From the NCBI RefSeq assembly GCF_963664415.1, contig NZ_OY761440.1, positions 1,364,001 through 1,428,000 on the forward strand: a stretch of DNA of 64,000 nt, read 5' to 3'. The notes beneath the pieces were generated by a model. That model saw only the letters and a list, made by a program, of their open reading frames with translations, made no database searches and had not been told where the DNA came from. Origin of the DNA: an uncultured Desulfobacter sp. (GTDB lineage: Bacteria; Desulfobacterota; Desulfobacteria; Desulfobacterales; Desulfobacteraceae). This document shows, piece by piece, positions 42,360-56,482 of this stretch. Numbering within the stretch: the stretch's first letter is position 1; every line of letters begins with the position of its first letter. The translations under genes and the position numbers were made by a program.

Positions 42360-42995
42360 TCCAGTTCACAAATTTTCACAAATTGAACCTTTTGCAATGT
42401 CAAGAAACCGGACAAGCTCTTTATCGGAACTTCTTCCATGTTCCTCTGCAATGTTGGCCGGTATGTTTCCCAGGATTCACGATAAGCAATTATCTGCGGG
42501 AAAATGGATTGAAAATTATATCGACACCTATGTGGAAAGAGATATTCGAAGTCTGGTGAATGTTGCCAACCTGAAGATCTTTGAAAGCTTTTTGAAAATT
42601 TGTGCCGCCATGTCCGGGTCGCTTGTCAATTATGCCGCCATCTCGAACGCTGTCGGGATTTCCCAGCCAACGGCAAAAAAATGGCTCTCTTTACTGGAAA
42701 CCAGCGGTATTATGTTTGTTTTGCAGCCTTATTATAACAATTTTAAAAACCGGAACTTTATTTCTGGCGGGATCAGACCGGCAACGAAATTGACCTGATC
42801 GCAGATCAGTCCGGCACCCCTTTCCCTATTGAGATCAAATCGGCGAAAACCCATAACACAAAAATGACGGCCGGCATTAAAAAGTGGCCGGGGTTTTCCG
42901 CAGACACCACACAAAAAGGCATTGTCCTTTACAGGGGACAAACCATTGTCGGGAAAAATGCGGCTATCCCCGTCGTCCCCTGGGGGGCGGTATAA
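42360..42995 (+). pseudogene. AAA_14/DUF4143 ATPase remnant
   Basis: Coding traces of the C-terminal half of a DUF4143 ATPase: AGKWIENYIDTYVERDIRSL, then ISNAVGISQPTAKKWLSLLE and GIMFVLQPYYNNFKNR. The reading then jumps in another frame to LYFWRDQTGNEIDLIAD and PIEIKSAKTHN, i.e. an internal deletion plus frameshift. The N-terminal ATPase domain is absent; the IS66 element lies just upstream and may mark the break. Non-functional. Confidence 0.72.
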
Positions 42996-43085
42996 GGGAA
43001 GGGGATGCCCCGGATTCCCATGCAAAAGGTGTCGCGGTATCTTTTGTTTTTAATTTTACTCTGACCCTTTTATCCTGCTTTTATC

Positions 43086-43678
43086 CTGGGAGAAAGCGGG
43101 TCCGGCAAGGAGTTGGTTGCCGATGCCATTCACCTGCACGGTGCCAGAAAACAGGGGCCGTTTATCCGGCTCAATTGCGCAGCCTTAAACCCGGCGGTCC
43201 TGGAAAGCGAGATGTTCGGTCATGTTAAAGGGGCATTTACCGGTGCCCACAGCAACCGTATTGGCCGATTTGAGGCGGTACACCAGGGCAGTTTCTTTTT
43301 GGACGAAATCGGAGATATGCCCATGCCGCTGCAAACCAAACTGTTGCGGGTGCTTGAATCCGGGCAGTTTGAACGTGTGGGAGATATAGCCCCTGTCCGG
43401 GTGGATGTCAGAATTATCACAGCCACCAATAAAAATCTTGAAGTTCTAATTGAAAACAATGAATTCCGGCAGGATCTATTTTATAGAATCAACGTTCTTC
43501 CCATTTACCTGCCGCCTCTCAGGCAACGGAGCGAAGACATTCCTTTGCTTGTAAATACCTTTATCCGTCAGTGCAATCAAAGTACCGGCAAAACGTCTAA
43601 ATGTCAACCGTGTCACGGTGTGGAACCGGATGAAAAAATACCGGATCGATTTACAAAAAACGTTGGCATACAAGTGAT
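43086..43678 (+). pseudogene. Broken copy of the sigma-54 activator AAA+ domain
   Basis: From 43086 the sequence is ~95% identical to the activator at 19842-21245, starting just before Walker A (GESGSGKE). It continues through GAFTGAH and FLDEIGD to NQSTGKT. There it jumps to the last helix-turn-helix codons. The jump falls exactly on a 9-bp repeat, CGGCAAAAC, which in the intact gene occurs at 20879 and 21154, so 275 bp were lost between short repeats, shifting the frame. The PAS domain is absent. It directly abuts the second TunR-like gene, mirroring the intact locus. Confidence 0.88.
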
Positions 43679-43686
43679 TTATTTTA

Positions 43687-44787
43687 TCAAGCCACATTCA
43701 ACACAACGGAAAAACAGCTGAACGCGGCCCAGACCGGATCACCCACACCAAGACCCAGCCATTGGGCACCATGTGTTGATACCAGGGCGCATAATGAGGT
43801 TCCGTCTTTGATGCGCACGATATATTCCGTATTGATCAGGCCGACATTGATCTGCTCGACCACGCCGGAGAATCGATTTTCGGCAGTGCATTCCGGCTCT
43901 TTTTCTCCACTGTACAAGATCACCAGGGGGGCTTTGACCTCTGCCATAATCAATCTTGATTCTTTTAATGAAAGCCGTTCCACGCTGCTGTTGGTGATCA
44001 CGGACTCAATGGTGTCGCCTCCGGCGGTTGTCAGTAATACCCGGGTCTGGATGTCTCCTTTTTGAAGCGCCTGGATTTTGCCGAAAAATGAATTTCTGGC
44101 ACTGGTTTTACGTGACGCTTCCCTTTCAATAAAGAGTTTTGTGACCTGCGCAATGTCATCTTTGGAAAAAGAGACATAGGCACTGGTCAGATTCATGTTT
44201 GAATGGCCCAGCATGGTCTGTACGGCCGGCATGGGCATATTGCGCTGCATTAACTCCACAGCCCTCGCCTTCCTGATCATTTCCGGGCCGCCAAGCTTCT
44301 TGGGAAAACCTAACGCCTGGGCCCGCTCGTAAAACTTGCGTCGGACAAACCCGGGATCAACATTGAATTGCTTTTCCAGAAAACCCCTGAATGGCGGATC
44401 ATTAAACATCTGTTCAAGTTCAGAGGCAAGAGTAGTGGAGATCCTGACGGTCCTCGGTTCTGACCGGGTCTCGGAATCTCCATTTCCCAAATCCACCAAC
44501 TGCCGGTTGAAATCAATACGTTTAAGCGGATCAACGGCCAAAATTTCATTCAACTTTGCACCAGTGTACCGGATCAACAAAAAAATGACCAGGATACGGC
44601 GGCGGGACAATTGAATATCTGTCCGGGGAGATTGCTTTGCCCATGCTCTGAATGCCTGTTCCAGACGGTCAAGCTGGATCGAATCCAGGCAATGATCTAT
44701 TTTCGGAATTGAAACCATGCGTCCTTGGTCCATGCCACCCTGGGAGGGGTGCGGTAACGGGGACTCAGCAGTTTTTTTTTGATTCAT
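43687..44787 (-). CDS. tunR: TunR-like regulator, second copy
   Basis: 366 residues, closely similar to the protein at 25821-26930: degenerate integrase fold (RYTGAKLNEILAV, IRKARAVEL, MLGHSNMNLTSAYVSF) and two TOBE repeats (FFGKIQALQKGDIQTRVLLT, VVEQINVGLINTEYIVRI). Differences cluster in the TOBE part and the N-terminal linker. TunR proteins bind DNA and respond to tungstate (or molybdate). This copy is divergent from a TauE/SafE transporter gene whose promoter is overlapped by a perfect 9-bp inverted repeat, the likely operator. Its partner gene and operator make it the better candidate for an active regulator. Confidence 0.83.
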   Translation of the reverse strand: MNQKKTAESPLPHPSQGGMDQGRMVSIPKIDHCLDSIQLDRLEQAFRAWAKQSPRTDIQLSRRRILVIFLLIRYTGAKLNEILAVDPLKRIDFNRQLVDLGNGDSETRSEPRTVRISTTLASELEQMFNDPPFRGFLEKQFNVDPGFVRRKFYERAQALGFPKKLGGPEMIRKARAVELMQRNMPMPAVQTMLGHSNMNLTSAYVSFSKDDIAQVTKLFIEREASRKTSARNSFFGKIQALQKGDIQTRVLLTTAGGDTIESVITNSSVERLSLKESRLIMAEVKAPLVILYSGEKEPECTAENRFSGVVEQINVGLINTEYIVRIKDGTSLCALVSTHGAQWLGLGVGDPVWAAFSCFSVVLNVA

Positions 44788-44866
44788 TTATGCTCTCTTT
44801 TATTCACAACTATCAATTCTAACTCAACTTTATAGCACAGATGAGTACAAAAATAGGTGTCTTTTC

Positions 44867-44895
44867 TTGACAAGCGATTACAACATTCATATATT
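44867..44895 (+). promoter_or_regulatory. Near-consensus sigma-70 promoter of the TauE/SafE gene
   Basis: TTGACA (44867-44872), a 17-bp spacer and TATATT (44890-44895) directed at the transporter gene. Transcription should start near 44902, inside the inverted repeat listed next. Confidence 0.78.
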
Positions 44896-44923
44896 AACAC
44901 GAAAATATTTATTATCGTGTTAA
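44894..44923. promoter_or_regulatory. Operator palindrome overlapping the promoter
   Basis: TTAACACGA (44894-44902) and TCGTGTTAA (44915-44923) are perfect 9-bp arms with a 12-bp centre, covering the end of the -10 box and the expected start point. Binding here would repress. The adjacent TunR-like protein is the natural candidate. Confidence 0.68.
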
Positions 44924-44951
44924 TAATAGAAAGTCATCAAAAGGAGGCAAA

Positions 44952-45917
44952 ATGATTTTTCATACTGCAGGTATCGAAGTCCAGCCCTGGATTCCGCCGT
45001 TGGTGGCGTTTGGGATTTCATTTTTCACCTCCATGGGCGGGATCTCCGGGGCCTTTCTTCTATTGCCGTTTCAAATGTCGTTTCTGGGGTATGTTAATCC
45101 TTCGGTCAGTGCGACCAACCAATTGTTCAATATTATTGCGATTCCCAGTGGTGTATACCGGTATTACCGGGAGGGACGAATGGTATGGCCCCTGGCGTGG
45201 GTCGTGATTTTGGGCACCCTTCCGGGGGTATTTATAGGGGCTTTTCTGCGGGTGGCGTATCTGCCTGATCCGGTCCGGTTTAAGCTGTTTGCATCTGCTG
45301 TTTTGTTTTATATCGGGGTTAAAATGACAAGGGACTTATTAAAAAAAAGGAATGCAGAGCCCCGGCGCGCCACCACCAGCGAAGTGATAGTTCAGGACAT
45401 GGATGGTCGTTATTTTTCCCGACCAATTGATCCGGAGGAACGTTTTGCAACGGATGTAATAAATCCAACCGCCTCCCGGTTTAATGTGAAGCGGCTCCGT
45501 TACATCGTTGACGGCCGGGAATTTGACATTTCGTTTTGGGGGATCTTCAGTCTCAGTTTCATCGTCGGCATTGTGGGCGGGGTGTATGGTATAGGCGGGG
45601 GAGCCATCATTGCCCCGTTTTTTTTAACATTTTTCAGGCTTCCGATTCACACCGTGGCAGGCGCCACACTCATGGGAACCTTTATCACCTCAATCGCCGG
45701 GGTTGCTTTTTACCAGGGGATCGCACCTTTTTTCCCAGATATGTCCGTGGCCCCGGACTGGGGCTTAGGTCTTTTGTTCGGGCTTGGCGGAACGGCCGGC
45801 ATGTACCTGGGGGCGTACTGCCAGAAATATGTTTCGGCCAACCTGATCAAATGGATGCTCACAGGTACTATTCTCTTTACCGCAATCCGGTATGCGGCTG
45901 CGTTTTTAGGCTTTTAA
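44952..45917 (+). CDS. TauE/SafE-family membrane transporter
   Basis: 321 residues, about eight hydrophobic segments. The glycine-rich family motifs occur in both halves: FFTSMGGISGAFLLLPFQ near residue 21 and GIVGGVYGIGGGAIIAPFFL near 208, with a ~70-residue hydrophilic insert between (RYIVDGREFDISF). TauE/SafE proteins export sulfite, sulfoacetate and related organosulfonates, and some are linked to other anions. A strong AAGGAGG site and the operator-covered promoter upstream suggest tight control by the divergent TunR-like regulator, which raises the possibility of an oxyanion such as molybdate or tungstate as substrate. That link is inferred. Confidence 0.88.
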   Translation: MIFHTAGIEVQPWIPPLVAFGISFFTSMGGISGAFLLLPFQMSFLGYVNPSVSATNQLFNIIAIPSGVYRYYREGRMVWPLAWVVILGTLPGVFIGAFLRVAYLPDPVRFKLFASAVLFYIGVKMTRDLLKKRNAEPRRATTSEVIVQDMDGRYFSRPIDPEERFATDVINPTASRFNVKRLRYIVDGREFDISFWGIFSLSFIVGIVGGVYGIGGGAIIAPFFLTFFRLPIHTVAGATLMGTFITSIAGVAFYQGIAPFFPDMSVAPDWGLGLLFGLGGTAGMYLGAYCQKYVSANLIKWMLTGTILFTAIRYAAAFLGF

Positions 45918-45963
45918 GTCCCGTCTGAATGGGTCAAAGCCTCGTGACCAAAGCCTAAGACCG

Positions 45964-47106
45964 TTAGGATAGTAATTGTCTTTCTTCATCATAATCCGCA
46001 TACTCCAAGGCAATTTTTCGAAACTCATCATGATGGTTGCCAAACACCCTCAAAATATCCGGATCAAAGTGGTCCGGCATTACCCGTCCGTCTCCCGCAG
46101 TGATAATCTTCACCGCTTTTTCATGGGAAAAGGGTGGTTTGTAGACCCTTTTGCTGATCAGGGCATCATAGATGTCCGCCAAGGCCATGAGCCGGCCTGA
46201 CAAGGGAATAAGATTTCCTTTTAACCCATAAGGGTAACCGCTGCCGTCCCACTTTTCATGATGCGTATAGGCCACTTCTTTTCCCACCTGCAAAAAAGTC
46301 GTTGATGTAGATTTGCCTGAAGCCTGTTCAGCTTTTGATAGGGCATCTCCACCATAGATCGGGTGCTGTTTTATAACCTCAAACTCTTCCTCAGTCAGGG
46401 GACCGTTTTTAAGCAAAATGCCGTCCGGAACACCGACCTTGCCAATGTCATGCAGCGGGGTGGATTTGAATAAAAGCTCAATCATATCATCACCCAGAAA
46501 TTCTTTGAACCCAGGCTGCATGGACAGGTGTTCCGCCAGAATACGGACATAATGTTGGGTGCGCATGATATGACCTCCGGTCTCATTGTCCCGGTATTCT
46601 GCGAGCACGGCAAGACCGAGGATGGTGACATCCTGGGTGTGAACAAGTTCATGGGTTCGCTGTCTGACTTTTTCTTCCAGAACACGGTTTTGATCGTACA
46701 GGGCCAAATGGGTTTTAACCCGGGCCTTTACCAGCGGCGGGCTCACCGGCTTGGTGATATAATCAACACACCCGGCTTCAAACCCTTTGAATTCATCAAT
46801 GACATCGTCTTTGGTAGTAACAAAGATCACTGGGATTTTGCAGGTATCGGCACGGCTTTTCAGACGGCGGCATACTTCATACCCGTCCATGCCGGGCATC
46901 ATGATGTCCAGCAGGATCAAATTTGGAGGGCTGTTATCCGTCGCAATCTTTAATGCCCGGTCACCATTCAGCGCGACTTTGATCCTATATTCATCTTTAA
47001 GGATCCCGGTCAGAACGTCGATGTTTTCAGGTGTATCATCCACCACCAGGATAACGGGCTTTGCTCTGCTCTCGCACACTAAAAACGCCTCCTTTTTCGC
47101 CGTCAT
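45964..47106 (-). CDS. Response regulator with HD-GYP c-di-GMP phosphodiesterase domain
   Basis: 380 residues. The receiver domain (~17-135) has the acidic pocket VVDDTPEN, the phospho-acceptor in LILLDIMMPGMDG and the Lys in YITKPVS. The HD-GYP domain follows a coiled linker: ETGGHIMRTQHYVRILAEHL, LLFKSTPLHDIGKVGVPD (HD) and YTHHEKWDGSGYPYGLKG (HHE...GYP), then LADIYDAL. Such proteins hydrolyse c-di-GMP on phosphorylation. The gene starts 20 bp after the hybrid kinase stop, so it is very likely the kinase's output partner, opposing cyclases such as the one at 2861. Confidence 0.93.
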   Translation of the reverse strand: MTAKKEAFLVCESRAKPVILVVDDTPENIDVLTGILKDEYRIKVALNGDRALKIATDNSPPNLILLDIMMPGMDGYEVCRRLKSRADTCKIPVIFVTTKDDVIDEFKGFEAGCVDYITKPVSPPLVKARVKTHLALYDQNRVLEEKVRQRTHELVHTQDVTILGLAVLAEYRDNETGGHIMRTQHYVRILAEHLSMQPGFKEFLGDDMIELLFKSTPLHDIGKVGVPDGILLKNGPLTEEEFEVIKQHPIYGGDALSKAEQASGKSTSTTFLQVGKEVAYTHHEKWDGSGYPYGLKGNLIPLSGRLMALADIYDALISKRVYKPPFSHEKAVKIITAGDGRVMPDHFDPDILRVFGNHHDEFRKIALEYADYDEERQLLS

Positions 47107-47126
47107 CAGTATATTTCCAGGCTTAC

Positions 47127-52210
<5,084 letters not shown>

Positions 52211-52787
52211 TTTTTTGTCTCCATGCTTACACACGGGCTAAATTTTTATCTGTCTTAGGCCCAAAACGTGTTTCCAACTCTACCTTGTCTGTGTATTTCA
52301 GGACGATAAAAAATGCGAAAAAGAACGTACAGGAATTCAGGTTGGGCCTAGCCCTGTCTGTTTTTGAATCTTTCTTTGGTATTCATACGGTTACAATTTT
52401 TTGAATATTAGAAACACCTATCGTATGATCCGGTCACCATTATTGTGCCTGCCCGGCGTTTATATGGCAAGGGAGAATTTCAACTATTGACTTTTTATCT
52501 TTATAAAAGCGGTATTGACATTAGGTACACGTCAAAGTATGGAAAAATGTTTGGTACGACATACACGACCATTGCGCTCGGGGAGGGATTATTGAGCAAT
52601 ACCATATTCTACCGTGATCTTTGTATTGGCTTTGAAATCAGACAATCGGTGCAATGAATTCATGTTTGGCAGGGCGTCATCAAGCAATGCCTTTATGGTT
52701 CTGGCGGAAGTAGAGCAGTCTCCATTGAAACGATCGACTGCAAAACTTAACCAAGCAAGGCCCAAAATACCAAGGCCTGAAATGTGA
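52211..52787. other. Intergenic region between divergent kinase and AraC genes
   Basis: 577 bp containing the promoters of the kinase (minus) and AraC gene (plus). A TTGACT/TTGACA-rich stretch around 52486-52525 may be promoter material. Short open frames here have no ribosome sites or recognisable content. No palindrome like that of the other two AraC modules was found. Confidence 0.35.
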
Positions 52788-53786
52788 ATGCCTATGCAAC
52801 AAAAAATAATAAACGGCGAAGATCTTTTTACAGAAATGCCGAATCCAGGCAGCGTTTGGGATGCAGAACCCGGCTTTGAACATTACTGGCAATGGCCCAA
52901 AGATATCGGCTCAGGATTCCTCTATATAATCAAACTTAGACCGGGCCTGATGATAGGAATGGGTAACTTCCAGCTTCAAAATGGTTTATCCATCAATTTT
53001 AAGGTCAAACGTATGCCGTTTATCATTCTGTCTTATATCATTTCTGCATCTTCCCGGATGGTTTCAAATTGGCCACAGGGAAATGCTAAAAATGTCATTT
53101 TGTATACTCCAGGACAAAGCCGTATATCTTTCCAGCCAAGTTTTCAGGGGAGTTTAGAATATCCTCCAGGCCATCTCATCCGTAATTTAGGTATTTATAT
53201 AGACCCCGCTTTGTTAAGCTCCTTTATTAATGATCAACGCGGTATGACGCCTTTGGGGATAAACAATATCCTAGACTGGAATGATGAGAATTTTTGTTGC
53301 ATATTCCCCCAAATACTTGCAGCAAACAGGATTTTTAACCAAATCCTTAATTATCCGTATCAGGGGCAATTCAAACGCCTGTATTTTGAAAGTAAAACGT
53401 TAGAATTACTCACCCACACCTTGGAACAAATAATCGCACTACCCAATGATTCTTTATTCACAGAATCGACCGCCTTGGATAATGCCCCCATTCATCAAGC
53501 AAGAGATATTTTAATTCACAATTTAGAAAAACCGCCGTCTCTCATAGACCTTGCCAAAAAGACCGGGATTAATAAAAACAAGTTGAATAACGGCTTCCGC
53601 CAGGTTTTCGGAACAAGCGTCTACGAGTATTTACGTATTTACAGGCTTGAACGGGCCAAACTCCTGTTAGAAACCCAAAAAAGAAATGTAACTGAAGTTG
53701 CACTTGAAGTCGGTTATGCCCAGCAGGGCAGTTTTACCAGAGCATTTAAAAATTATTTTGGAACAAATCCTTCCGACCATCGTTAA
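52788..53786 (+). CDS. AraC-family (PchR-like) regulator, module 2
   Basis: 332 residues (a second Met follows at residue 3). The sensing domain has the layout of the module 1 protein (FEHYWQWPKDIGSGFLYIIK, LRPGLMIGMGNFQLQNG) but is strongly diverged. The C-terminal DNA-binding domain has LIDLAKKTGINKNKLNNGF and VTEVALEVGYAQQGSFTRAF, ending FKNYFGTNPSDHR. It precedes a TonB-dependent receptor gene by 412 bp, so receptor activation by the imported chelate is likely. It is an older paralogue of the regulators at 33017 and 58926. Confidence 0.9.
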   Translation: MPMQQKIINGEDLFTEMPNPGSVWDAEPGFEHYWQWPKDIGSGFLYIIKLRPGLMIGMGNFQLQNGLSINFKVKRMPFIILSYIISASSRMVSNWPQGNAKNVILYTPGQSRISFQPSFQGSLEYPPGHLIRNLGIYIDPALLSSFINDQRGMTPLGINNILDWNDENFCCIFPQILAANRIFNQILNYPYQGQFKRLYFESKTLELLTHTLEQIIALPNDSLFTESTALDNAPIHQARDILIHNLEKPPSLIDLAKKTGINKNKLNNGFRQVFGTSVYEYLRIYRLERAKLLLETQKRNVTEVALEVGYAQQGSFTRAFKNYFGTNPSDHR

Positions 53787-54198
53787 TCACCACTCCTTGG
53801 TCAAGATATACGGGCGATTCGCCCCAATTAAATTCTAATTAACAGTTAAGGCACGGATATATTTTTAATCATCCGGAACGGCTCTTATTAAAAAAGGGCT
53901 GTAAAGCTATGAAAAAGTTCCGTTATGTGATGCAAAAAAAATTAACCTTGCATAATATCAACATTCTTATAAGAACATACTTGGCCAAGCAAACAAAAAG
54001 CATCTAAGCACATGAAAGTGGCTTTTATGAGGCTGCAAACATCTTTTAAAAACAAGGAAATAAAGTCAATGGAAAAGTAGACCAGGTGGTACAAGGCTCA
54101 ACACTTACTTTCAATGTGAAATGAAATTTTAACCGGTAACCGGATAGTTCGTTATTATTCAGAAAATTTTATATTCGAAAAGTTAAAAGGACAAATTA
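53787..54198. other. Upstream region of TonB-receptor gene, module 2
   Basis: 412 bp, AT-rich, no supported gene. It should contain the receptor promoter and the AraC binding sites. An AAAAGGAC site lies just before the receptor start. No repeat shared with the other modules was recognised. Confidence 0.35.
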
Positions 54199-56271
54199 AT
54201 GGACAAAATTTATGCGATACGTTCTGTTTTGTTTGTTGTTATTGTAGTTGCTTTGCTCACTATAGGTAATGCTGCTTTGGGTCAAGAAATGGAAAACTAT
54301 CAAAAAATTGATACAATTACAGTGACTGCTGAAAAGAGGGAGGAAAACGTCCAGGATGTCCCTATCAGCATGAGTGTTTTTAATGATATTCAAATCGAAG
54401 ATGCTGGAATTAAGGACTTGACGGATTTAACTTATTTTACCCCAAATGTATACGCAAAACAAAATTCTTCTTTAAATACGATCACAATTAGAGGTATATC
54501 CTCCCACAACTGTACGGTGAATCCCCCTGCAGGTCTCTTTGTGGATGGTATCAGCTATCCGATAAGCTTTATGCAGAATCCGGATCTAGTGGATATCGAA
54601 CGTGTAGAAGTACTTAGAGGTCCTCAGGGAACTCTTTATGGAAGAAATGCAGAATCAGGGGTTATTAATATTCATACAAAACAGCCAGACAACGAGTTCA
54701 GAGGCAAGCTTTTCAGTAATACCGGTATTTATGATACCTCGAATGATGATGCCTTTTTTTACATACTTGGAGGCAGCCTAAGCGGCCCCATTATTAAAAA
54801 TCGGGTTTTTATGGGTGTCTCTTTTCAAAGTGAAAATTCTGACGGCTATATTAAGAATATTTTCAATGGAGATGATAACGTTGGGGAGACTGATCACAAA
54901 GTGGGCCAAGGGAAAATCAGATGGACACCCAACGATCAACTCGACGTTTCTTTGGTAATGAATGTCAATGAAAATGAAGATTTTTACAATAATAGTTTTA
55001 TAAGTGGACCTTATAAGACAGAGCGTTATACAATCAATTGGGACGGTTCCGATTCCTGGAAAGAAGAGAATAACGGTCAGGCACTTAAGGTGGAATATGC
55101 GGGCACTGCTTTTGACTTTGTTTCAATCACGGCCAGGAACAATTTTAAAGCAGACTATCAATATGACCTCGACTTAAGTCCTCAACCCGGCGGAGATATG
55201 ATTAATACATTTGATAATACAATGATTAGCCAGGATTTAAGGCTATCCTCGCCCAAAGATGCAGGGACATTTAAATGGCTGGTTGGGTTGTTCGGATTTA
55301 AGGATGAAAACGATATTAAATCTGATTATTCTGGGGTAAGCAGATTTACTGATTTTGAAAACAAAGGGATTGCCGCTTATGGGCAGACCACATATACACT
55401 GTTAGACCGTTTGCATTTGACGGCAGGTCTTCGTTATGAACATCAAGAATCTGATGGCAAACAAATTAATAGTAGTGTAGCAGAACCGTTTTCAAGTGAA
55501 TTGGAGTATGATGAAATACTTCCAAAAATTTCATTATCCTATGATGTTAAAAAAAATCTGATGTTTTATACCACCGTATCCAAAGGATTTTTAGCCGGCG
55601 GTTATGACTATTCCATCGCAACCGGAGTTGAAAATTTAACATTCGATCCGGAATACACATGGAATTATGAGGCAGGAATAAAAACATCATGGTTTGATAA
55701 AAGATTAATTTTAAATATGTCGGCCTTTTATATTGACATCCAGGATAAACAAGTTATGCAATATGATGCTGGGAGGTCATGGCACGTTTCAAATGCGGCA
55801 GAGGCATCCTCAAAAGGGCTTGAGCTGGAATTTGAGGCTCGGCCAACCCAAGGGCTGCATTTTTTTGGCGGACTTGGGGTTATCGACGCAAAAATTGATA
55901 ACTGGATTTCAAACGGTGTTGACTACAAGGATAACAACTTACCGTCAGCCCCTAAATACACATATAATGTAGGCGTTAAATATTCTCATCATACAGGCCT
56001 ATTCGGAAGAGCGGATATCTTCGGCACAGGCGACATTTATACCGACCCAGAAAATACACAAAAAATAGATGCTTACAATACCGTTAATTTGAGCTTTGGG
56101 TTTCAAAGAGAAACATTCGATATTGTTTTGTGGGGTGAAAATATCTTTGATAAAGAATATCTTACTAATAAAAATGCATCCGGGACAGATAGTTTTGTCG
56201 AGTTTGGCCAACCACGAACGAATAAGGATAGATCGTGTGAGGAACGAACCACGATCTTATCCGATTGTTGA
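54199..56271 (+). CDS. TonB-dependent outer-membrane receptor, module 2, altered C-terminus
   Basis: 690 residues with a signal peptide ending NAALGQE, then the TonB-box-like IDTITVTAEKREENVQDVP. The plug follows (ITIRGISSH, RVEVLRGPQGTLYGRNAESG, INIHTKQPD) and a full barrel. It stops unusually: after VEFGQPRT the sequence becomes NKDRSCEERTTILSDC in place of a last beta-strand ending in an aromatic residue, the signal needed for BAM-dependent insertion. The replaced codons coincide with a hairpin (GGATAGATCGTG...CACGATCTTATCC). The protein may therefore be poorly inserted or inactive. Imported ligand unknown. Confidence 0.88.
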   Translation: MDKIYAIRSVLFVVIVVALLTIGNAALGQEMENYQKIDTITVTAEKREENVQDVPISMSVFNDIQIEDAGIKDLTDLTYFTPNVYAKQNSSLNTITIRGISSHNCTVNPPAGLFVDGISYPISFMQNPDLVDIERVEVLRGPQGTLYGRNAESGVINIHTKQPDNEFRGKLFSNTGIYDTSNDDAFFYILGGSLSGPIIKNRVFMGVSFQSENSDGYIKNIFNGDDNVGETDHKVGQGKIRWTPNDQLDVSLVMNVNENEDFYNNSFISGPYKTERYTINWDGSDSWKEENNGQALKVEYAGTAFDFVSITARNNFKADYQYDLDLSPQPGGDMINTFDNTMISQDLRLSSPKDAGTFKWLVGLFGFKDENDIKSDYSGVSRFTDFENKGIAAYGQTTYTLLDRLHLTAGLRYEHQESDGKQINSSVAEPFSSELEYDEILPKISLSYDVKKNLMFYTTVSKGFLAGGYDYSIATGVENLTFDPEYTWNYEAGIKTSWFDKRLILNMSAFYIDIQDKQVMQYDAGRSWHVSNAAEASSKGLELEFEARPTQGLHFFGGLGVIDAKIDNWISNGVDYKDNNLPSAPKYTYNVGVKYSHHTGLFGRADIFGTGDIYTDPENTQKIDAYNTVNLSFGFQRETFDIVLWGENIFDKEYLTNKNASGTDSFVEFGQPRTNKDRSCEERTTILSDC

Positions 56272-56304
56272 ACAAGCCCGGCCCAAATGAGCCGGGTTTC
56301 CATA
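56272..56304 (+). terminator. Terminator after TonB receptor, module 2
   Basis: AAGCCCGGC and GCCGGGTTT (about 56275-56301) form a GC-rich hairpin with a CCAAATGA loop, just after the stop codon. A short T-tract follows. Confidence 0.6.
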
Positions 56305-56482
56305 TATATGAAAATATCTTTTTGGGGATTAAGGATCTGAAAGGCGTGTGATTTCCGGGCACCTGAGATAAGACGCACCTATAGCGTTGCCCTTTTCAGG
56401 GCTTTCTAAAAAAAGCCGGATTATTTCATAGTGTTGTTCACCTCCAGTTAAATTGAGATTGGGTTTCTACCTTTTGTTTATC

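Noticed and set aside
52445..52657. 70-codon open frame upstream of the module 2 AraC gene
   Set aside because: No ribosome site, no recognisable content, and composition like non-coding DNA.
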